A DNA stretch of 64,000 bases, taken from positions 4,976,968 through 5,040,967 of the forward strand of contig OZ025221.1 in assembly GCA_964019055.1 (NCBI GenBank), read 5' to 3'. The translations under genes were made by a program, and so were the position numbers. Below are positions 1 to 9,115 of this stretch, piece after piece (the stretch's first letter is position 1; each line of letters starts with the position of its first letter). This DNA comes from Anthopleura xanthogrammica (taxonomy: Eukaryota; Cnidaria; Anthozoa; Actiniaria; Actiniidae). Under the pieces are notes generated by a model. That model was not told the origin of the DNA, searched no databases, and saw only the letters and a program-made list of their open reading frames with translations.

Positions 1-51
1 TTAACCACTTGTTCTGTATATGAGCATATATGTTTCGTACAAGGATGTTCA

Positions 52-178
52 AATCCCAGTGTTCCATCTAGGGCCAGTGTTCCATAGGGGCAGTGTTCCA
101 TATATAGGGCCAGTGTTCCATAGGGGCAGTGTTCCATCTAGGGCCAGTGTTCCATAGGGCCAGTGTTCCATACAGAGG
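52..178. repeat. Short minisatellite, CAGTGTTCCATA units
   Basis: Seven or so tandem units of about 15-19 bases built on CAGTGTTCCAT followed by AGGGGC or CTAGGGC. It lies just upstream of the first visible ankyrin exon, in an intron. Reverse-strand open frames over it are products of the repeat and are not genes. Confidence 0.85.
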
Positions 179-265
179 GGGTGCACGGTACATTGACAAG
201 TGTATTCATAATAAAACGATAACGAGTAGAATTGATAGTACACTGCTTTGTTTTTATTTTTTTAG

Positions 266-3200
266 TCAAAAATGACATCGAAGAAATAAGCCGTCTTGTT
301 TCACTTGGGGTAGATGTGAATGCTCCCAATTCAGATGGTAATTGTGCAATCCACGTGGCGTCCAAGCTCGGTAGCCGTGCAGTGGTGCAGTATTTGATTG
401 ACCAACGTGCTGAAATAAATACTATTGATTCAAGTGGTAATGCGCCGCTAAATGTACGTAAAAACTTTAGCCTGTGTAGGACAGATTTAGGGGTCCCTCA
501 CCCACTTTTTATGAGGGACGTTATAAAGAATGATGCCTTTGCTCAATAGACCTTTTTACCTTGGACGTAATGTTTTCCTATTTCAGACCTCGTGTCATTC
601 TCTTGAGAATGACATTCTTTGTTTGAGTTGTATCTATATTGATCTGCGCGAGCCCTAGGCCGCTGGCGGGGCAAAATTTGCTCCTGCTATTTACACCTTT
701 TTAGGCAGCCTTGCGTCCTCCATAGTCTGTTCCTTGGACTCAAGATCATCAGTAAGCACTCAAGGCTCATCTTTTTGAAGACATTTTGGAAATCTACTCA
801 GCCACACTGACAAAAATTGAGGATTATTTTTCACTTTTTCCGTTATTTCAAGAATCAAGTTCAAGCTCGTGCATAAAAACGGTTTGGTACTGTTTGGTTA
901 CGCCATCACAGAACATCATCCAATTCAATTTTTGATCATCTGTCACTGCGCGTGCTCGAGCGCTATGCAAGACATCAACAGAAACACTGCATGATCATGA
1001 ATGGAGCACGTTATCGTATATGGAACTTTTCTAATGATGGTGAAACACGCTCTAATGTACACCTTGGTAATCGTTTTCTTATATATCACTCAACTCTATC
1101 ATGCACTCCTGGCCAGTCACTCACTCTTCAAAAGAAGACTCTACTATATCTCTCAAGAACTAGCTGAGTTCACTAACACTTTCTACCTGCCCATCTCGCT
1201 GCAAAACTCGTAACTTTGACAATGTGAAATCTTGGACAGTGAGCGCCGATTTCTTGGCAGCCCTGTGCCACAGGTTTTTCTTTTGACTCTGCTCTAATGA
1301 ATTTTGTAAATAATTTACCATTTCTTACTGTCTCTAGCGCAGCGCCATTGAACTGCTGGAAATGGCGCTATATAAATGTATTATATTATTATATTATTAT
1401 ATTCATGTGTCTTCTCGTGTACAACCGTTAAACAAAGAAATGATAATCTAAGGGATGACACGTGGTCTGAAATGGGAAAACATTACGCCCAAGCTAGGAA
1501 GGTCTATAGACCCTTTGCAGCACTTCAGAATGCAGCTCAATTTAATTGGAGGGCAAAACAATAGATTTCAATTCTCAGGAGATTAATTAGAATTATTTTG
1601 TTTTGTCCTTCAAATTGAGCTGCTCTGACGTCACGTGCAATGGGTCTATACCCTAAATTGTTGCAATGTTTTACCAAGACTGCTTGCATGGCTCTCCCTA
1701 TTGGAACTTTTCAAGATCCGCTCCCTGTTTCTGTTATATCTATCTATATCTTAACGATTTGTTCCAAATTTCTTTTTTTCTATATCGTTTCCAGCACGCT
1801 GACATGCACGAACATCGCGCAGTCAGTCAATTACTGGAGAGCCTGGGAGCTAGACGGGTTTCGCGCCATTACAGCATTCAAGAGATCTGTGAAGTGGCGA
1901 GTACCGGGAACCTTCAAATGTTACGTCACATGGTACATAATGGTGCTTCTATTTGCTATAGGGACGTCAATCATAGAACTCCTTTGTAAGTATTGTAGAT
2001 CAGACCCGTAGCGTGCTATCAGAGCAGGGGGTGCGTTCGTGAATAATTGGCTACTGTTATGAGCAAATCAACATTTACTATCACATCAATCCTTAAAAAA
2101 CGCAAAAAATCCCCAAGTGGGAGGTGCGTCCGCACCCTACGAACCCCCCGCTCCCCAACCTACGGGCTTGTAGATGTTATAGCTTATTTCCTGGTATTGC
2201 AACAACACGGCACGGTCACGGTAAGGAAATGACGACATTCAATCACAATGCGCGAGGTAATTACTCAACGAATCAGAATGCTTGAATCCGGTGTCGTCAA
2301 GTTCACATTCATGTCTGTGCTTTTCCAATCTCACGGTCTTAACGTCTGTGTTGTTTTCTAAAATATACTTTTTAAAATATTATTTACAATTGAATACATT
2401 TATATACATTTGGTGCTGACAGAGAACTCAATTTTCAAAAAAGAAAGAAAAAGCTAGAAAATTAAGATTCAGATATATAATTTTGATTATAATATTTTTC
2501 ATTTTCAGACATGTTAGTTCAGCTGAAGGGCATCTTGACGTGGTGAAATTCCTTGTTTTGCAACCTGGGATTGAAATCAATGCACACGACAGAAATAAGT
2601 TTACGCCTCTTTTAGGTAAGTTATCTCCCTCTGTCATCACTGTCACTGCAGTCAGTCAATTTTACTATCTGTCTGTCTGTCTGTCTGTCTGTCTTCCTAT
2701 CAGTCAGTTTAAAAGTCAGTAAAGTCTTCCTTCTATGCCATGGTACCATCAAACACACAGACAGTCATGCATGGATTCATAGATTTGCTCTGACCCGTAA
2801 TTCAGTATTGTTTCACTTGTAGAAGCAATAATTAACAAGCATCACGAAGTAGCCGAGTTTCTCAAGTCCCACGGAGCCGCTGTCAACGAATGCAAACTAG
2901 CGTCACTCGTCACAGAAAAGGCGCGAGAAGGAGATACCAAATGTCTAAAGCGCATGCTCAGATGGTCTGGTCACGTGAATATTTGTGACTTTGATGGACA
3001 AACAGCGCTTCATGTCGCTGCTATGAATGGTAGAACCGAAGTTGTCAGCATGTTATTAAGAGAGGGAGCAGGTATTGAAGCTTCTTGAGGCGATCTTTAG
3101 TGTTACAAATCATCACCTTAAAACCACAGGGAACCCATGCAAGTGTTTTGACCAGCTGTCTTACGTAAAACAAATACATAAAAAAGAGGAAAAAGCATCG

Positions 3201-5071
3201 TGTTAGGACGGAGAATCAAAAGAGTTTGCAAATGTTTTTTATCGGTTATACACGTTCATTGAAAATGCAGTTGCACAACAATCAAGGTTGGGCTACCTGT
3301 GGTTGCAGGTAAAGAAGCGCGGGGAAATCATATATTGATTATCTATTAATAATATATTTATAAAATATGTTTCAATGCTTTGTGTTTTCCACTCGTATGA
3401 AAATTGGAACGAAAATCCTACACAATGTGCACTAGTTTTCTATTCATTTTTGTATACCATTGGAGACAAGTTGGACGGTTGAGTATAATTGTCTATTTCT
3501 GTATACTTGTTTTCTTCCAGATTCAACTTTAGTGAATCGTTTTAATAAAACACCTTTGGAGGTAGGTAAAGTGGTTCCTGTGGGGGCAGGCAGGCCTTGC
3601 ACAGTTTGACAGTTTTCGACCTGTAAACAGCTAGGGTTTCGTCTGATTGGCTAACGGTAGCCTGCGTAGCCAGACTCTTGCGGGGGGATTGGGGAGAGGT
3701 AGGAGGGGAGGAGGAGGAGGAGAGGGAGAGCCTTCTCCTCCTCCTCCCCCTCCCTTCCCCTCTTCCCATTCCCCCCGCAAGAGCCTGGCTACACAGGCTA
3801 GGCTAACGGGTAAAAACCAAAGAGATGTATACAAAATGTAAACAAGAACTGTGTAGCGCAGTAAAAATGTTATTTATCGTCCAAGGTAGAGAGATGCGTT
3901 GCACTGTAAAAGAATTTAGAGTAAAAACATTTTTACGCATTCCATACTACAACCATGATTTCGTCCTGCTAATTTTTCATGTTTTCTCATCCCACATCAC
4001 AGCTCGCAAGCAGTTTCCACCACATATCGGTAGAAAAGGAACTGCGAAAAAACTTGAAATTAAGCACGGTAAGTTGAAGATAAATCCAACTTGTACAAAA
4101 CCTCAACCTTTTTCAAGAGAAAAAGTGCGCGCCCGAAATTGGTGGGGACATGTTAGAACTTTCAATTTTTGTGTAGAATATTTTCTTTCGTGCTGTGAAC
4201 GCAGTATTCTGTCTACGTACATGTGGATGAAAAGTTTTTGATCTTGCGCTAAAATTCACTTCAACATTTTCTACTTTGGCCTCCATTTTGACATTTTTGC
4301 TTAAAATTGTTTTTCTGTCATTGATTAAGCGCGAGTCATAATAAACATGACCGTATACAATGAGATAAACTAGAATGTCAATATGCGCGCACATGAAAAA
4401 CGTTCTTTACTGATGCGCGCTGAGGCTCACCGAAATACCTTGGGGTGAAGCACCGTGTTCTCAAGTCGGATTTTGTACATGACTGTGGAAAAATCACGGC
4501 ACCCGACACGGTCACGGTGCAAAATTCACATCTGCTGAAACAGTCACAACATGCGAGATCGATTTACTACTCATTTATTTTATTTATTTAACTATTCACC
4601 CTGGGGCAGGGTAAATTACAAAAGGACACAAGTTCCCCTAAACGCTCAGACTAGGCACACCTATAGAGTACAGACGGTCTGTTTTTCACAGTTAAACAAC
4701 ATTTTCTATCAATATTCATTCATCATTTTTGGCAGGTTTCGCCGGAAGACACGAATCAAACAGACGACAATACCACGTCTTGTTACCACAGAAAATCAAA
4801 AAGCAGACGGCGAAAATACAAAACAGAGCCATCGACTTATCATTACTCACCAAGGGACTCTTGGTCCTCTACAGACGTCTCAGCGGAAGCGAGAAAACAC
4901 CTCGAATCCAGTGCAAGCACAGACAACACTTCACAGCAGATTCTGTCAATGAGAGACGTTCAGAAACAACAAGACAATGTGTTACGTCCTTCGTTCCTTC
5001 GTGTCATGCCTGTGTCACAACTGTCACCACAGACTAGAGAGCTGACTGGGGGACAGCCGGATTATGTTTGA
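266..5071 (+). CDS. Ankyrin-repeat protein, C-terminal part (7 exons; 5' end outside window)
   Basis: Exons read as 266-453, 1795-1985, 2509-2615, 2823-3071, 3521-3561, 4003-4068 and 4736-5071, each bounded by AG and GT, with phases that join without a break to a TGA at 5069-5071. The exons encode about six or seven ankyrin repeats; hallmarks include DGQTALHVAAMNGRTEVV in exon 4 and HVSSAEGHLDVVKFLV in exon 3. After the repeats comes a low-complexity, Ser/Thr/Gln-rich and basic tail of about 110 residues without a recognisable domain. The paired repeat layout recalls the ankyrin tails of ASPG-type lysophospholipase and of channel proteins, but no enzyme or channel domain lies inside the window, so the family is not assigned. 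Ankyrin repeats mediate protein binding; the partner is unknown. The intron before exon 2 holds a nested LINE/MITE insertion. Exon 4 has no ATG-initiated long frame and is easily missed. Confidence 0.8.
569..1478. mobile_element. MITE (CCCATTTCAGACCACGTGTCATTC family) split by another insertion
   Basis: The left half (about 569-632) and right half (about 1392-1478) match the two ends of the intact copy at 23899-24081, including the internal TTGTTTGAGTTGTATC and CATGTGTCTTCTC segments. The extra bases between them are a separate element. Confidence 0.7.
633..1391 (+). mobile_element. Non-LTR retrotransposon 3' fragment (CR1/L2-like tail)
   Basis: This 760-base segment interrupts a MITE. Its right end reads GGCGCTATATAAATG followed by an ATT-rich microsatellite, the usual 3' end of CR1/L2-clade LINEs and the SINEs that use their machinery. 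No open reverse transcriptase frame is seen, so it is a 5'-truncated LINE or a SINE. Orientation follows from the 3' tail. No target duplication was resolved. Confidence 0.55.
1504..1650. mobile_element. MITE family A, copy 1
   Basis: Terminal inverted repeats begin TATAGACCC and end GGGTCTATA and run about 45 bases imperfectly. The right arm carries GACGTCACGTGCAATGG. Homologous copies lie at 24863-24999 and 44532-44669, with a fragment at 7567-7643. Located in an intron of the ankyrin gene. Confidence 0.85.
3658..3800. mobile_element. Fold-back element with perfect 9-bp target duplication
   Basis: The arms TAGCCTGCGTAGCCAG and CTGGCTACACAGGCTA enclose a nearly palindromic G-rich/C-rich body (arm length about 70). 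It is flanked on both sides by GGCTAACGG (3649-3657 and 3801-3809). A 9-base duplication suits a Mutator-like (MULE) non-autonomous element. Sits in an ankyrin-gene intron. Confidence 0.85.
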
Positions 5072-5090
5072 GGTTGTGCCACACAATCAT

Positions 5091-5435
5091 GTTGTCACGC
5101 AATCTGTGAATTACTGGACAGAATGTCACACAATCTGTGAATTACTCAACAGAATGTCATGCAATCTGTGAATTACTCAACAGAATGTCACACAATCTGT
5201 GAATTACTCAACAGAATGTCACACAATCTGTGAATTACTAAACAGAATGTCATGCAATCTGTGAATTACTAAACAGAATGTCACACAATCTGTGAATTAC
5301 TCAACAGAATGTCACACAATCTGTGAATTACTCAACAGAATGTCACGCAATCTGTGAATTACTCAACAGAATGTCACGCAATCTGTGAATTACTCAACAG
5401 AATGTCACACAATCTGTGAATTACTCAACAGAATG
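5091..5435. repeat. 31-bp minisatellite, about 11 copies
   Basis: Eleven tandem copies containing AATCTGTGAATTACT plus CAACAGAATGTCA, with only one to three changes between units. Starts about 20 bases after the ankyrin stop codon, so it probably lies in the 3' UTR or just past it. Confidence 0.95.
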
Positions 5436-5814
5436 TTCACAAGTGTTTGTAACGGACACACCATTGAAAGGAAAGACAACATTTGGTGGATATAAAGGTC
5501 TTGGAGGTCCTGGGCTTTCCTTAGGAATTATTATGTGCCTTTGATATCCATCATCTCAAGAACTGAAAGGCATGAATTCCATTCAATGTGGCCAACAAAC
5601 ATCCTGTCTGGTATAGTACAATTACATGGCATTTTGGCTCACCATGGAGCAAATCATATGATGACCACATTTGGTAATGGTCATTTCACTTTATTCACAC
5701 AAAAATATTTTGAGCTAAATATGCAAGGATTGAACTTGTTGGAATATTTAATGAACCTGACATATTTTAATACCAATATCTGATTGATACTTTTCCAAAA
5801 TAAAACTTCATGCA

Positions 5815-6110
5815 AATGAATGTTGCTTTCTTCTTACTTTCATATTTTTCATTTTGTTGTACATCAAAGTCTGGGGTTACTGTCCCACATAGGAAATTAT
5901 CACCCTTACAACCACACTGGCAGATCCAAGGGTGGCACAGCTGTGTGGGAGGGGATGGACAAGTTTCCTTACATCACATAAAAATTGTAAAATAAGCTTC
6001 AAACATCAAGAATCACATTTCTAAGAGTTTCAGCATTACAGAGCGAACCCTCAAAGAGTTTCAAATTAAATTTCATCACTAACTAAACACAATGTCAGAG
6101 ATTCTTTATG
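5815..6110. repeat. Dispersed repeat, copy 1 (pair with 12130-12500)
   Basis: Shares long stretches with 12130-12500, for example CAACCACACTGGCAGATCC and CTTCAAACATCAAGAATCAC. No inverted ends or coding frame seen; type unknown. The stretch from 5440 to 5815 holds nothing recognisable. Confidence 0.75.
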
Positions 6111-6158
6111 AATCTGGTTAAGTTCCCCATTGGATGACCACAGGCAGCCCAAGCTCTT

Positions 6159-6795
6159 GTTCTGTAGTGTTGTGTGATGAATATTTACGGTAATATTTTG
6201 TAGCATCTAAAATTGGTACTTTTATAGATCTAAATGACGTACCTTGATAGCTTGTTAAATGTTTTGATGTCTGGCAGACTTTGAAGCCATTTGGGAGCGT
6301 TTTTACTGAGTCACCGAGAGAAAACAAAGAGCCGTTAGTCAAAAGAACACTAGGGGACCCTGGTTTGCCGAAAATGGACGCTGTCTACCCCCGCTAGGGT
6401 TTAAAAAAGCTAACCATCATACAATTCGAGCGTAGGACCCATCCATCACAAGCCAGCTGCAGAGTCAGAAGTAAGTGAATTTATTATGGAAGAAAATATC
6501 TTCTAGCACTCACCTTTTAGATAGAATGCTACTTTGAGCGTACTGGAGAGAAGCATTGGCATGTGTACTTTGGTTCTGTCGTGAAATTATGGCCGTAGCT
6601 TAATTTTTCTTGGATGTATTGAGCTCCGAGTAGAGGTCTGTGTCGCCGTGAGTGTGCAGCCTTGGGATTTTTTTTAGTAGGGTGATGATGACTCCGTAAA
6701 AACGCTCCCAAATGGCTTCAAAATCTGTCAGATATCAAAACATTTAACAAAATATTACCGTAAATATTCATCACGACACTTAAAAACACTTCTAT
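6159..6795. mobile_element. Inverted-repeat element with long (about 95 bp) arms
   Basis: The left arm, which includes GATGAATATTTACGGTAATA and GCCATTTGGGAGCGTTTTTA, is repeated inverted at about 6688-6790. The left arm carries an extra block of about 50 bases inside. No transposase frame is present, so it is non-autonomous. Confidence 0.75.
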
Positions 6796-6848
6796 AGTTG
6801 GATTGGTGCAGCGGCCGAGCGGGGGACTGTGGAAGAGTCTAGGCAAAG

Positions 6849-7509
6849 AGTCTGGGTACGAGGAAATTCGAGGAGATTTCCCAGTCTGATCACGCGGTCA
6901 CGAGATTGTCACGTTTGCCGGTTGATCTTATGCTAATTTGCTTGCAAGTCTTTAAAATTATTAGCACAGGATTCGTGTGTCTTTTGTGCTCGTTTTCACT
7001 TACAAATTCATCACTACGAACTGTAATTACCTCCGACTGTATGCTCCTGACGACAGATTAAACAGATGAACAAGAATGTTTCATCTTCTATTCTCAAGCG
7101 ATGAAGTCCATTGAATAATTCAACAACTCCACTGACCTTCTTTGATCAACTTGTAAACTCGTTATAAATGTTTCTAAATGCTACCCTAGGTTGCTAAGTA
7201 CAAGGAATTATGAAGATTTATATTTGACGAAGATAATAATCAGCAAGACGACGGATAAAGGTAAATATCTCTATTCATTGCCGGATTTCAAGTCGAGACA
7301 ATGCCAGAATTTACAAAGAAATGTATGGTGTCCGGAGACACTATGTCCCGACACCATACCGGCATTTCTTTGTATTTTTGAATGGCTGTAAATTCATCAA
7401 TATTGATCCGATTAACACCAATCTTCGGAATTTTGTATAGCTCGATGTGCTCTTTTTAACTATGTGAGTTTTGTGTTGTCATCGTCACAATTTAGGAACT
7501 CGTACCCAG
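6849..7509. mobile_element. Inverted-repeat element, CTGGGTACGAG ends
   Basis: CTGGGTACGAG at about 6850 is mirrored by CTCGTACCCAG at 7499-7509. Inside is another inverted pair, TTGCCGGATTTCAAGTCGAG (about 7277) with its complement at about 7517-7537, and AATGCC(A/G)G...AAGAAATG arms near 7300-7370. This looks like nested or composite fold-back elements without a gene. Confidence 0.55.
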
Positions 7510-7566
7510 CCCCTCTCGACTTGAAATCCGGCAATGCAATCTTTATTAAGATCCCTTCCCGGATCT

Positions 7567-7643
7567 CTTTCACGTGACGTCAAAGCAACTCAATTTGGAG
7601 GACATCGACAGAACAAATTGTTTTGTCCTCCAAGTGATGATGA
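7567..7643. mobile_element. MITE family A fragment, reverse orientation
   Basis: CACGTGACGTCAAAG, CAACTCAATTTGGAGGACA and TTTTGTCCTCCAA match the end and middle of family A elements in the opposite orientation. The remaining half is replaced by the palindromic trinucleotide tract that follows. Confidence 0.65.
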
Positions 7644-7705
7644 TGATGACGACGACGACGACGACGACGACGACGTCGTCGTCATCATCATCATCATCAC
7701 CATCA
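7634..7705. repeat. Mirror-image GAT/GAC trinucleotide tract (perfect hairpin)
   Basis: (GAT)n(GAC)n runs directly into (GTC)n(ATC)n, the inverted complement of the first half, so the tract folds on itself almost completely. The DDDD/VVV/IIII reading frame across it is a product of the repeat. Confidence 0.9.
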
Positions 7706-8035
7706 ATATGATAGCAATATTATTTATTTAGCAACATTGCTATTACAGTTACTATTTCAACATAAAACTTCATAATATCATTTACTGAAATTGTAATTTT
7801 ACTTAATTTCAAATAGATTTTTTGAACTGAAAAAATCAACTGTCATTTGCGCGTCCAAGCATTTTTTTATTTTCAAAAATTCAGTTTTAAAGCTAGCTCG
7901 AGCAAAACCGTTTCAGGAGAATGAGCGCACGCCTGGACGCACGCCTGCAGAAATTTCAAAGTCAAAGTCTACTCATAGAATCGTATTCTGAGTAGAAAAA
8001 AAACCTCCAAGTGAGTGAAAAAAGGAAGACGCCAC

Positions 8036-8221
8036 ATGGCAAATTTCCCGCCCAAGGCAACCAAGCCTACGTTGACTGCTGAGGAACCAGGGCAAGCAGC
8101 GAACAATGGGCTACTGGAACAATGTAAAATACCGACTCTTACGCGGACAGATTTAATTGCTCTATTTCATCATGACGTTACGGCTCGCCGGTTTGCGTGG
8201 GCAAGAATAATAGAAATTTAG
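8036..8221 (+). CDS. Possible small ORF, 61 aa
   Basis: An ATG in a good Kozak context (CCACATGGC) opens a frame of about 61 codons, ending TAG at 8219-8221, with ordinary amino-acid composition (for example PTLTRTDLIALFHHDVTARR). I do not recognise it. An exon-like stretch follows at about 8368-8417, but the stop codon precludes a simple join. It could be a small protein, a 5' exon with a misread donor, or chance. Confidence 0.2.
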   Translation: MANFPPKATKPTLTAEEPGQAANNGLLEQCKIPTLTRTDLIALFHHDVTARRFAWARIIEI

Positions 8222-8579
8222 GGTAAATCCTCTTTCGCTAAGGATATTTAGTGTAATATTTAGTTGTTTCACTTCTTCACTATCTCATAAACCGAATTTT
8301 ATTGTGATTTAATTTGTGTTTTCATTAATGAAATACGGCAGTTTTTTATTTAAAAAGTTTTCCACAGGAAGCCCATCGACAGAAAAAATCATCAGCAACC
8401 GAATCAGAAAGAAAGAGGTGCTTGACTCATAATCGTATAATCGTAATCATATACATAGTATATCAACAAACCAATCCTTTGATTTAAAGGTAACAACTCA
8501 AGGATCGTATTTTCTATATAACGAATATCTTTTCTTGTTTTTTTAGTCCAATAAGTAATCAAAATTAATTATAATTTGA

Positions 8580-8690
8580 TTGTGTTTATGCTGTTGTTAT
8601 TATCCTTATTGTTATTGTTATCGTTTTCGTCATCGTTATTGTTGTTGTTATTATTACTATTATTTATTATCGTTACCTTATCGCCGCCTT
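8580..8690. repeat. GTTATT-type microsatellite
   Basis: Irregular repeats of GTTATTATC/GTTGTTATT. The Asn-rich reverse frame over it comes from the repeat. Confidence 0.85.
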
Positions 8691-9115
8691 GTTGGTGGTT
8701 TTTGTCATAAGATTTCTCAATAGCTTCCCCGCTTACTAATGCCACCAACATGGCCGCCAGGTCTTTATCATTTGACTCTTGGGAATCACCCTGCAAACCA
8801 CCAATTATTAATTATAACGATGAAGGGACAAATTTGTAATTGTTCACTGAGATCGTTTTACCTTTTTCTTAAAGTTCAAAGAAAGTTAAGATTGGCAGCG
8901 AAATTGTGGTGCTGATTGTGAGTTGAGCCCGGGATTCAAGATGGCAGAGCTCCTACCTCGTCCGCGAATTAAGCCCCACAATCCTTTGCTCCACGAGGTC
9001 GTTACCAGTCTTCAGTTGAATAATGTGGGCCCAGGATGAGTGGGTCGGGAGAGTACGCTTGACCTGGTTAAATAACTGACATCTTCGTTTGTCATTTGTT
9101 TTAGTGTTTTCTACA

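Noticed and set aside
4551..4952. 133-residue frame overlapping the last ankyrin exon
   Set aside because: Runs in a different frame from the one required by the upstream exons; the phase-consistent frame instead ends at 5071.
5091..5435. CRISPR-like regular array
   Set aside because: Units are contiguous with no unique spacers, and the genome is eukaryotic: a minisatellite. The same applies to 30970-31530.
8688..9070. Reverse-strand exon pair (SSWAHIIQLKTGNDLVEQRI and DSQESNDKDLAAMLVALVSG)
   Set aside because: Both have plausible AG/GT borders, but I found no start, no further exons and no known family; the first overlaps the leader of the forward-strand Mab-21-like gene. Left undecided, not annotated.
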